A stretch of 15,181 nucleotides of DNA from Cytophagia bacterium (lineage in GTDB: Bacteria > Bacteroidota > Bacteroidia > UBA7662): assembly GCA_009926405.1 (NCBI GenBank), contig RFOZ01000035.1, positions 1-15,181 of the forward strand. Direction: 5' to 3'. The notes beneath the pieces are model-generated. The model saw nothing but the letters and a program-made list of their open reading frames with translations, had not been told where the DNA came from and did not search any database. Numbering within the stretch: position 1 is the first letter of the stretch; each line of letters opens with the position of its first letter. Both the position numbers and the translations under genes were made by a program. Of the stretch, positions 1 through 6,933 are shown one piece after another.

Positions 1-990
1 GCCGGTTTTGCCGGCTATGCTTTTGCCAAGGGGCATTCGGCTTCTTATGCGGTCGAAAGCTATCAATGCCTCTATTTGAAGGCGTATGCCCCCTTGGCTT
101 ATATGGTGGCGGTGTTGAACAACGGTGGTGGATTTTACAGCGCCGAAGAGTATTTGGAGGAGGCTCGCCGTTTGGGGGCGGTGGTGGAGGGACCCTGTGT
201 TCAGTACAGCACAGCCGCTGTTTCGTTGGAGGGTTCCTGTCTGCGTTTGGGTTTGGCTTGGATCCGTGGGTTGGAAGAACGCAGTATTCAAGGCGTCCTC
301 AAGGCTCGAAGCAACGGAGGACTTTACCACAGTGTCGAAGATTTTTGCCGGCGTTCGGGTCTGGGCTTGGAGCAGTCTCTTTTGTTATGGAGGGTCGGGG
401 CACTGCGTTGTCTGGAGCCTACCCGATCCTTGGCTCTGTGGGCTTTGCGTTTGTTTTACAGCAGCGGGGTTCAGGGTGCTCGTTCCGGTTCTTTGTCTTC
501 GGTTTTGTTTGAAGCGGAACCCCTTCAGCCTTTTGTGTTACCCAAAGCAGTACAGGGTTTGGTGAACGGGGTTGGATCGCTGTCTTCGGATCGAATTCGT
601 CAGGCGTACGATGAAATGGACTTGCTAGGTTTTCCTTTGGTGTCTCCCTTTGACTTGGTAGAACCGTCTGGTTACGGTTCTCTTTTGGGCTGGGATGCGA
701 CGATACCGGCGGGGACTACCGTCAGTCTGGATCTTTATACAGTGCATATTCGGACCGTGCGTACGGTTCGGGGTGAGCGGATGGCTTTCGGGACCTGGAG
801 GGATCCGTCGGGTTCTTGGGTGGATACGGTGCATTTTCCGCCTCAATGGAAGTCATGGCCTTGGAAGGGTCGAGGGATTTACCGCTTGAGCGGTATCCTT
901 CGTGAAGAGTACGATTATCGTTTTGTCGAAGTTTCATCCATGCACAAGCGGGCCTATGTCTCCCTTGAATCTGCCTCCTTTGCCGCCTGA
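1..990 (+). CDS. dnaE: DNA polymerase III alpha subunit, C-terminal part (5' truncated by window edge)
   Basis: The open frame runs from base 1 to a TGA at 988-990, giving 329 residues of the C-terminus; the start and the catalytic palm lie outside the window. The first residues (AGFAGYAFAKGHSASYAVES, then YLKAYAP and VLNNGGGFY) are the conserved end of the fingers region of DnaE-type C-family polymerases. A helix-hairpin-helix-like stretch follows. The last ~100 residues form an OB-fold with the typical RTVRGERMAFGTW, DTVHFPP and GRGIYRLSG blocks. In Bacteroidota a short DnaE next to a Y-family polymerase is usually a second, damage-tolerance polymerase (DnaE2/ImuC-like) rather than the replicative one. 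That assignment is inferred from context, because the length of the whole protein cannot be seen. The downstream dinB gene overlaps its 3' end by 35 bases, which implies co-transcription and translational coupling. Family call is firm; replicative versus mutagenic role is not. Confidence 0.9.
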   Translation, partial: AGFAGYAFAKGHSASYAVESYQCLYLKAYAPLAYMVAVLNNGGGFYSAEEYLEEARRLGAVVEGPCVQYSTAAVSLEGSCLRLGLAWIRGLEERSIQGVLKARSNGGLYHSVEDFCRRSGLGLEQSLLLWRVGALRCLEPTRSLALWALRLFYSSGVQGARSGSLSSVLFEAEPLQPFVLPKAVQGLVNGVGSLSSDRIRQAYDEMDLLGFPLVSPFDLVEPSGYGSLLGWDATIPAGTTVSLDLYTVHIRTVRTVRGERMAFGTWRDPSGSWVDTVHFPPQWKSWPWKGRGIYRLSGILREEYDYRFVEVSSMHKRAYVSLESASFAA

Positions 991-2239
991 GCCCGGCTTC
1001 TTTTTTGGGGAGGGTTCCAGGTCTTCCGATGATTGGGGCCAAGATTCCGTTACCCCAAAGAACGGTTCCGGGGATCGTGAGCCGGAGACCTTTGAAGGAG
1101 CCCGTTGTGTTTTGCATTTGGATCTGGATACGTTTTTTGTATCGGTCGAACGCTTGATGGATGGTCGATTGCGGGGTAAACCCCTGATTATTGGGGGAGG
1201 GGGTGACCGGGCCGTGGTTTCGTCCTGCAGTTACGAAGCGCGGTCCATGGGTGTTTCATCGGGTATGCCCGTTCGCATGGCTTTGCGTTTGTGTCCGGAA
1301 GCGATTTTGGTGCGGGGTCATGCCGAGCAATACGGAGAATACAGCCGGATGGTCACTTCTTTGATTCAGGAGGCGTTGCCGGTGGTTGAGAAAGCGTCGG
1401 TGGATGAATTTTATGCTGATTTGAGTGGAATGGATAAGTATCTGGGTTGTCTTCGGTTGGCTACGGAGCTTCGAAACCGTATTGCCCGCGAAACAGGGCT
1501 TCCCTCTTCGTTGGGTTTGTCGGTGAACAAAACCGTCTCCAAAGTGGCGACCGGACAAGCCAAGCCGGATAACCAATATTGTGTTCGGAAAGGGTATGAA
1601 GTTCGTTTTTTGGCCCCGCTCCCGGTACGAAAAATTCCGATGGTAGGCCCCGTTTGGTCTGCTCAGTTGGAAGAATTGGGTTTGGGCCGGATTCAACAAT
1701 TGCAAGAGGTTCCTTGCGAGTACTTGGTTCGGCTTTTTGGTAAGAACGGTGTGATGCTTTGGGAGAAAGCCAGGGGGGTGGATCCTCAGCCGGTTCTCCC
1801 TTACCGCGAACAAAAGTCGCTTTCGGCCGAACGAACATTCGAGCAGGATAGCGCCGACCCCCTGTTTCTCAAAACCAAGCTACGGTCCCTCGCCGAAGGC
1901 TTGGGTTACGAGCTACGTTCGCAGGGTTTGGTTTGCGGGTGTCTGACGATTCGCTTGCGTTATGCCGACTTTGAGACCGTCAGCAGGCAGCAAAAGATTC
2001 CTTACACAGCGTCGGATCGGTTGATCATGGACAGCGCCTGCACCTTGTTTGAACGCCTTTACACTCGACGGATGCGAGTTCGTTTGGTGGGACTGCGTCT
2101 CAGTGAATTGAGCAGGGTCGGGGCTCAGCTGGATTTGTTCGGGGATCCTTCCGAGGAGGATGCCCTGCACAAGACCATGGATCGTCTCAAAGAGCGATTT
2201 GGGACCCGGGTCCTACGATGGGCCGGAGGTCTGGGTTAA
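956..2239 (+). CDS. dinB: Y-family DNA polymerase (DNA polymerase IV / DinB)
   Basis: Translesion DNA polymerase of 427 residues if started at the ATG at 956. Catalytic residues are intact: the first metal-binding Asp in HLDLDTFF (about D56) and the SVDEFYADL block (D150, E151). Other family marks are YEARSMGVSSGMP (about 93-105), the SLGLSVNKTVSKVATGQAKP region (185-204), a helix-hairpin-helix thumb (PMVGPVWSAQLEELGL, 228-243) and a little-finger domain up to about 385. QLDLF at 391-395 matches the canonical sliding-clamp-binding motif. The intact active site sets it apart from the inactive ImuB type. About 50 residues precede the polymerase core; they are rich in Pro, Gly, Ser and acidic residues and have no recognisable fold. 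An in-frame GTG at 902 would lengthen it by 18 residues; the ATG is preferred. There is no Shine-Dalgarno sequence, so translation probably couples to the overlapping dnaE. The stop overlaps the convergent rhodanese gene by 4 bases. Confidence 0.92.
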   Translation: MSPLNLPPLPPEPGFFFGEGSRSSDDWGQDSVTPKNGSGDREPETFEGARCVLHLDLDTFFVSVERLMDGRLRGKPLIIGGGGDRAVVSSCSYEARSMGVSSGMPVRMALRLCPEAILVRGHAEQYGEYSRMVTSLIQEALPVVEKASVDEFYADLSGMDKYLGCLRLATELRNRIARETGLPSSLGLSVNKTVSKVATGQAKPDNQYCVRKGYEVRFLAPLPVRKIPMVGPVWSAQLEELGLGRIQQLQEVPCEYLVRLFGKNGVMLWEKARGVDPQPVLPYREQKSLSAERTFEQDSADPLFLKTKLRSLAEGLGYELRSQGLVCGCLTIRLRYADFETVSRQQKIPYTASDRLIMDSACTLFERLYTRRMRVRLVGLRLSELSRVGAQLDLFGDPSEEDALHKTMDRLKERFGTRVLRWAGGLG

Positions 2240-2532
2240 AGGGCAGCGTCCCGTAACAATTCGCGCATATCCTCGATGCCACCGGCATTGAAGAGCCCGG
2301 TTACGCCACTTTGTTGAAGCATTTGCATGGCCAGAGCACTGCGAGCACCGCTTCGACAATACAGGAAGCGAGGTTCGGGCATTTGAGCGATCCGTTCGCT
2401 GTGGTCCAAGATTTCGTGGTGAGGAATGTGAACACTGTTTTCAAGGTGGTCCTGCTGGTATTCGTCGGTGGTACGAACGTCAATAAGGGCATAGGTTCCG
2501 GAGCGTATGGCTTCAAGAGGCTGGGTGGTCAT
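2236..2532 (-). CDS. Single-domain rhodanese-like protein
   Basis: A 98-residue cytosolic protein consisting of one rhodanese domain. The family signature is complete: YALIDVRTTDEY (about 14-25), HLENSVHIPH (29-38), and the active-site loop YCRSGARS, whose Cys (about 59) would carry the persulfide sulfur, followed by FNAGGIEDM. No signal peptide is present. Such stand-alone domains act as sulfurtransferases or sulfur carriers; the physiological partner cannot be read from the sequence. The 3' end overlaps the convergent dinB stop by 4 bases. A three-copy tandem repeat lies 21 bases upstream of its start. It is the last gene of a minus-strand run, but the 109-base gap before it could hold its own promoter. 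Confidence 0.9.
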   Translation of the reverse strand: MTTQPLEAIRSGTYALIDVRTTDEYQQDHLENSVHIPHHEILDHSERIAQMPEPRFLYCRSGARSALAMQMLQQSGVTGLFNAGGIEDMRELLRDAAL

Positions 2533-2553
2533 AGGTTAATCGAAAGGGACAAG

Positions 2554-2600
2554 ATAAAATCGAATCAGGTTAAAAGGGAATCAGGATAAAAGGAATCAGG
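2554..2600. repeat. Three-unit tandem repeat upstream of the rhodanese gene
   Basis: Three adjoining units occur in direct orientation: ATAAAATCGAATCAGG (2554-2569), TTAAAAGGGAATCAGG (2570-2585) and ATAAAAGGAATCAGG (2586-2600). The AATCAGG core is perfect in all three, and the units differ elsewhere by a few bases plus one 1-base deletion. On the minus strand, the sense of the rhodanese gene, the unit reads CCTGATTCC(C)TTTTAW. The array ends 21 bases before the rhodanese ATG. It could be a protein-binding array in the leader or promoter, or a simple slippage product. Confidence 0.8.
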
Positions 2601-2641
2601 CAAAACGGATCGCGATAGAAGGAGGATGGCCGAAAGGATTG

Positions 2642-3493
2642 TTAGAAAAACAAGACCAAAATCAAAACAAATACCAAAGCAGTCGCGACCCAAAGCCGGA
2701 AATCGATACGAGGCCGACCTTGTTCGGGGATGGGGACATTGTACTCGGGTTTTTGGGGTCGGAACTGATGATAAATATGAAGAATTACGAGACCCAACAA
2801 AAACTGGACGAAGACTTCATAAAAATGGCCCCGTATCCCGTGAATGAGAGCAATAAAGGATGAACTAAAAAGCCAGGGTAGAAAGAGGCTGAAGCGTACG
2901 AATTCAGCCCTTGATTCTTCCTCTTCGGCGACCCGCTGTTCCCGCCCATTGAATAAGAGAGGGGGAAGGAAGAAACGAGCCAAGGCCAAAAACAAACCAA
3001 AAGCAAAAATCCCCAAAATAACCCTGACACCCAAATTGAGCCCCGTAGCCGTATAGACTTGCCCCAAGTATTTGGGTATAAACACCCCGGCCACGGCACC
3101 GCAAAGCAATCGGCTAAAACCGTGCAAACTGGTCCAAATGATCAGACCGAGGGATAGGCCGTTTAACCACAAAAATTCCCAACGTTGAAGGAGGTAGAAG
3201 GCAGCAAAAGCAAATACGAGGGGGCCAATGAAATAAGCGCCTATGGTGGATCCGCCGGACCAACCAGCTCCCTGAATAACCGAGTCCTCGGAAATTTTGT
3301 CAATCACCAGGCCGTAATAATGAAGTTCAGGCCTTAAACCTTCTAGCTGGGCCAGGACATACGAGAGCAGGATGAGGGGAATTCGTACAATGTAAAAGCC
3401 AATAATTGCGAGGCAAGTGTTGTTAATCAACAAAGCGCGTCGCTCTTGGCTCGTCCAAATGGGGACGTAGGGTTTTTCAAAATCTTCGTCCAT
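2642..3493 (-). CDS. Polytopic membrane protein of unknown function
   Basis: A 283-residue protein I do not recognise. It has a short charged N-terminus (MDEDFEKPYVPIW) and about seven hydrophobic segments, at roughly 21-48, 83-102, 107-123, 128-140, 152-180, 200-219 and 266-283, with an additional one possible around 225-242. Loops carry a Gly/Ser-rich stretch (QGAGWSGGSTIGAY, 74-87) and a charged Arg/Glu-rich loop (GREQRVAEEEESRAEF, 183-198). Conserved-looking polar residues inside hydrophobic parts are TSLHGFSR (121-128) and ALIHGIRGH (215-223). There is no HExxH metalloprotease motif, no transporter signature that I can name, and no signal peptide. It lies 52 bases downstream of the LKR-like gene on the same strand, so it is probably part of that transcript. 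Composition resembles its neighbours. Confidence 0.8.
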   Translation of the reverse strand: MDEDFEKPYVPIWTSQERRALLINNTCLAIIGFYIVRIPLILLSYVLAQLEGLRPELHYYGLVIDKISEDSVIQGAGWSGGSTIGAYFIGPLVFAFAAFYLLQRWEFLWLNGLSLGLIIWTSLHGFSRLLCGAVAGVFIPKYLGQVYTATGLNLGVRVILGIFAFGLFLALARFFLPPLLFNGREQRVAEEEESRAEFVRFSLFLPWLFSSSFIALIHGIRGHFYEVFVQFLLGLVILHIYHQFRPQKPEYNVPIPEQGRPRIDFRLWVATALVFVLILVLFF

Positions 3494-3545
3494 GCTTTTT
3501 CTCGAATTAATGGTAAAAGTACGGGATAGATGGCGAAATTAGTCT

Positions 3546-4799
3546 TTAACGCGCGGTATAGTCAGCCAAATGGGTCTGGTCGGGATGCAGGGTGCCCTGA
3601 TTCAGCAAACGAGCCCGGGCCAGCTTCGGATGTTGGGGTTCGCCGGGATCCGAAAAGAGGGAGGATTCTATGTAAGGTGTTATAAAATGTTCAAGCAAGG
3701 CTTGGCTAAATTCATTGGAAGCTTCGCGGGGTAATTCGCAGGGTAGGTTATCAACGGCCATCATATCCACGCCGTTGGAATCCCACGGTGCAATCTCGGT
3801 TAAAGTGGAACGAGAAATTCCATAATAGGGGTTATCAATCCGCGATGCTCGGGTGGTTATGGGCACCGACCCGTTGATATCACAGGAAATGTCAGCGATT
3901 TGAGATACCCTGAAGGAGGGTTCACGAATCGCCGCCGCTTCGAAATGCCGTGGACTGCGAGGGTCCCAATAGATGGTATTGACTAGAACATCCGCCCTTC
4001 GAAGGTAGGGGGCCATGGTTGACATGTAGGCCCCAGGCCTTTGGTAAAAATCAGATTCCACAAAAGCCCCCCCATCCTTGGCTGCAACCATATGTTGGGA
4101 TTGAAGGACAACCAGCCCGGGTTTGGAGTGAATTTGGGACCATGGTTTTTCGGGAAATTTGAGGATTTGTTCTGGCTGGAACATTTCTATGCCAGCGGCT
4201 TGGAGCATTTGCAAGGCTCCTTTGCCCACCCGGCCGTGGCCGCATACCACAAAGAGGGCAGCGTCGAGCGAAAGTTCCGGCAACAAATCCAGCATGCCCT
4301 GGTAGGACCCAATTTCAGCCGCTGTGGGTACGGAACGATGCCCGTTGCGGAGACCGCGCATGCGCAATGCATGCCAGCCCCCAACGATGCCAGCCCAATG
4401 ACCGAAGGCCACGGTCCGACGACCGAATTCGTCGGTCATTAATTCATAATCATAAAGACTGATACCGTTCCGGACCATATGCTGCATCATCGAACGGTTG
4501 TAGGGTTGGGCTTTGATGGTATGGGAGAAAAAAGCATACGCCAGTCCTGGGATTAGCTGGGCTGTATCGACCTCTTTGACTCCCAACACCAATCCACAAT
4601 GGCTCAGGTCTTCCGAAACAAGGCAGCCGGCTCCCCTGTATAATTCATCGCTGTAACACCGAAAAGAGGACGGTTGAACAACGATTTGGAGATCTTTGAA
4701 TTGATTCAAAAGGAAACGACAATCATCGGGTACCAGCGGGGTTCGAAGATCCGGTGGATTCTTGGATTCGCGAAGGATGCCCAGTTTCATGGTTTTCAT
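3546..4799 (-). CDS. Lysine-ketoglutarate reductase / saccharopine dehydrogenase-type enzyme (AlaDh/PNT-N fold)
   Basis: A 417-residue protein resembling the N-terminal lysine-ketoglutarate reductase (LKR) domain of the bifunctional aminoadipic semialdehyde synthase. LKR condenses lysine with 2-oxoglutarate to saccharopine, usually with NADPH. Matching blocks, from memory of that family, are LGILRE with RTPLVP (6-24), LVLGVKE (70-76), AFFSHTIKAQ (89-98), LYDYELMTDEFGRRTVAFG (115-133), a Rossmann loop VVCGHGRVGKGA (184-195), VNTIYWDPRSPR (273-284), QIADISCDINGS (300-311) and VDNLPCELPREA (349-360). K75 and H93 are candidates for the catalytic Lys/His pair. It lacks the C-terminal saccharopine dehydrogenase half of the eukaryotic fusion, and no separate gene for that step is in the window. 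ATG codons at 4799 and 4790 are both possible; upstream codons would run into the peptidase gene. The start lies 25 bases after the peptidase stop. A related amino-acid substrate cannot be excluded. Confidence 0.78.
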   Translation of the reverse strand: MKTMKLGILRESKNPPDLRTPLVPDDCRFLLNQFKDLQIVVQPSSFRCYSDELYRGAGCLVSEDLSHCGLVLGVKEVDTAQLIPGLAYAFFSHTIKAQPYNRSMMQHMVRNGISLYDYELMTDEFGRRTVAFGHWAGIVGGWHALRMRGLRNGHRSVPTAAEIGSYQGMLDLLPELSLDAALFVVCGHGRVGKGALQMLQAAGIEMFQPEQILKFPEKPWSQIHSKPGLVVLQSQHMVAAKDGGAFVESDFYQRPGAYMSTMAPYLRRADVLVNTIYWDPRSPRHFEAAAIREPSFRVSQIADISCDINGSVPITTRASRIDNPYYGISRSTLTEIAPWDSNGVDMMAVDNLPCELPREASNEFSQALLEHFITPYIESSLFSDPGEPQHPKLARARLLNQGTLHPDQTHLADYTAR

Positions 4800-4824
4800 T
4801 TTTTTAGAGGAATTGGTACAGGCC

Positions 4825-6933
4825 TTAAGGGGTTTTGGGTTGCAGTTCTTGGAGCAAACGATCGCCTTGAACCACATGGCGAAGATTCCACAACACAAAT
4901 CGAATGTCAACGCCAATGGAACGACTGTAGTCTTTGTTCCAAGCATAATCATTGATCGTGGCCCCAAAGGCACGGTCAAAATTGAGCCCTACCAATTCAC
5001 CGTCAGCATTCATGACCGGTGAGCCGGAATTCCCCCCTGTTGTATCCAAATTGTAGAGGAAGGCAACCGGAATCGCCTCAGGGTCCTCCAAAGGTTTTTT
5101 GACCTTGGTTTGGTCGGCCTCGGCAGAAATCGCTTGAAGTCCCAAATCCCCAAATCTGTTTTCACGGGTCGTTGTTTGCAATACCTTAGGGGCATGGAAG
5201 GCTCGCCAAATGGCTGAATCCAAGGCGTAGTCGGGATGCTTCGAAGCAGCCTTTTGGAACATCCCCGATAGGTGGGTGAAGGGTTCATGGTACACCGCAT
5301 CGTCGGGACGGTAACCCTGAACCCGCCCGTAGGTTAGACGCAGTGTTCCGTTGGCATCCGGTACAAATTGTTCCTGACCGCTGGCACGCAATCGCAAGTC
5401 AAGAAAAACCGGTAACAAGGTGTTGATTCGGGCATTCCAATCCGCTTGATCTTTTTTGATCCGTTGGGACAGAGACCACCAATAGGTTCCCCATTTTGCG
5501 CTGGCCCCCTTGAAGGACGGAAAATCCTTGGATTTGACCAGGCGAGTCAGCCAGGCATCCCAGGCTTTGGTATTGGTGGTGGGACGTAGTTCCGGATGCC
5601 TATTCACGAAATACATTAAAACTTGAACTTCTAGTTCGGGACGCCAGGTGGAACGATTTGCTTTGGCCCATGTTGCCAAGGTGGAATCATGGGGCTTGGA
5701 TTGATTTTCGGCGGCCTTTATAAGCCATTGGGCCGTCCGTGATTGCGATACCATGTGTTGAAAATTCAGATGCAAATCTGCGTTTTCGGAGAGAACATTG
5801 TACAAAGAATCCAACCGATCCAACTGTTGACGTTCCTCGGTGCTTGCCAATGCTCTGGCCAAACGGTCTTTGTTTTCAAATTGTTCCAGGATGGGGGAAC
5901 GCTGCAGACCCTGGCTTTTGCCTCTATAATTTTTGGTGGTATTACCAAGGGATTTGATACGCGATGACCAGACCAACGCTTCGGCCGTTGATTGGCGACT
6001 TTGGTTCTCCAATTGTTGGATGAGCCAATCGAAATTGGTCTGGGTAATCGGTAACAACTTTTGTTGCTGGTATCGGAGGTATGAGGCCGGGTAATGACGG
6101 AACGTTCGTCCGGGATAGCCCATTATCATCACAAAGTCCTGCTCTTGGAGTGGACGACTGGCCAGGGGTAGGTAGGCGGTTGGAACCAAAGGCACATTGT
6201 CCGGATGATAGGAGCGATTCTCGCCGTTGGGGCCGGTATAGGCCCTCAAAAAAGTATAATCACCGGTATGTCGGGGCCATACCCAGTTATCCGATTCGCC
6301 CCCAAATTCGCCAATGGCTCTGGAAGGAACATAGACCAGTCGTATATCTCGTAAAGTACGGTAGCGGAAGAGCAAGTAGGATTTGCCCGGAAACATTTCG
6401 GAAACTTCAAAGGTCAAGGTACTATCCTTCAAAGAGGCCTCTTTTTCGATGCGGGCCATTCGTTCCCGGATGGCTTTTTGGCGTTCCACCGGACGGTCGT
6501 TCCCTGGTAAATCCGAAAGAACTGCTGGGCTGCAGTCTTCAAAGCCAACGGTAATCCGCAGGCTGAGGCCCTTGGCTGGAATTTCTTCTCGAAAATCTTT
6601 GGCGTAAAAACCATTCTCCAAATGGTTGTTCTGCGGTGTGCTGGCCGAAGCGACCGCATCGAAGGCGCAATGGTGGTTGGTCATCAACAAACCTTGAGGC
6701 GAAACAAAGGCCCCCGAACAACCTCCAACCCGAACCAAAGCAGGAAGGATCCCGCTATCGTTAAGGCTTAGAATGCGAATGGGATTTATTCGCAGGCCCG
6801 CCTTGGCAAGGGAATCCCGGTTAATGGCCGTTGGCGGATACATTCCTTCGTCGGGTCGGGTCCCTGCAATCAAGGGTTTGTGGGCCATCGAAATCAAGAA
6901 AAACGTGAAAAGGGCAATCAAGGATTTCTTCAT
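4825..6933 (-). CDS. S46-family dipeptidyl-peptidase, DPP11-like
   Basis: A 702-residue exported serine exopeptidase, the usual length for family S46 (DPP7/DPP11). An N-terminal signal peptide is visible (MKK plus a hydrophobic stretch to about residue 20, with likely cleavage near LIAG), so it should act in the periplasm releasing N-terminal dipeptides. The chymotrypsin-like catalytic parts are VGGCSGAFVSPQGLLMTNHH (69-88, catalytic His about 88), the SDNWVWPRHTGDY block that carries the Asp, and GGNSGSPV with the nucleophile S636. R654 in LNFDR lies 18 residues after the Ser. From family knowledge, Arg or Ser at this place marks DPP11 (Asp/Glu at P1), whereas Gly marks DPP7. An acidic preference is therefore inferred. 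The start codon overlaps the acyltransferase stop (ATGA), implying translational coupling. The LKR-like gene follows after 25 bases. Confidence 0.92.
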   Translation of the reverse strand: MKKSLIALFTFFLISMAHKPLIAGTRPDEGMYPPTAINRDSLAKAGLRINPIRILSLNDSGILPALVRVGGCSGAFVSPQGLLMTNHHCAFDAVASASTPQNNHLENGFYAKDFREEIPAKGLSLRITVGFEDCSPAVLSDLPGNDRPVERQKAIRERMARIEKEASLKDSTLTFEVSEMFPGKSYLLFRYRTLRDIRLVYVPSRAIGEFGGESDNWVWPRHTGDYTFLRAYTGPNGENRSYHPDNVPLVPTAYLPLASRPLQEQDFVMIMGYPGRTFRHYPASYLRYQQQKLLPITQTNFDWLIQQLENQSRQSTAEALVWSSRIKSLGNTTKNYRGKSQGLQRSPILEQFENKDRLARALASTEERQQLDRLDSLYNVLSENADLHLNFQHMVSQSRTAQWLIKAAENQSKPHDSTLATWAKANRSTWRPELEVQVLMYFVNRHPELRPTTNTKAWDAWLTRLVKSKDFPSFKGASAKWGTYWWSLSQRIKKDQADWNARINTLLPVFLDLRLRASGQEQFVPDANGTLRLTYGRVQGYRPDDAVYHEPFTHLSGMFQKAASKHPDYALDSAIWRAFHAPKVLQTTTRENRFGDLGLQAISAEADQTKVKKPLEDPEAIPVAFLYNLDTTGGNSGSPVMNADGELVGLNFDRAFGATINDYAWNKDYSRSIGVDIRFVLWNLRHVVQGDRLLQELQPKTP

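Noticed and set aside
722..1117. Minus-strand open frame of 131 codons across the dnaE/dinB junction
   Set aside because: It overlaps two well-supported polymerase genes in the opposite sense and has no recognisable motif.
2626..2863. Two short Lys/Arg-rich plus-strand frames
   Set aside because: They lie antisense to the membrane-protein gene; their lysine-rich composition reflects the complement of hydrophobic codons, and nothing in them resembles a known protein.
4799..4979. N-terminal extension of the LKR-like protein
   Set aside because: Residues before the start at 4799 overlap the peptidase gene's 3' end, are not LKR-like, and the conserved family sequence begins right at MKLGILRE.
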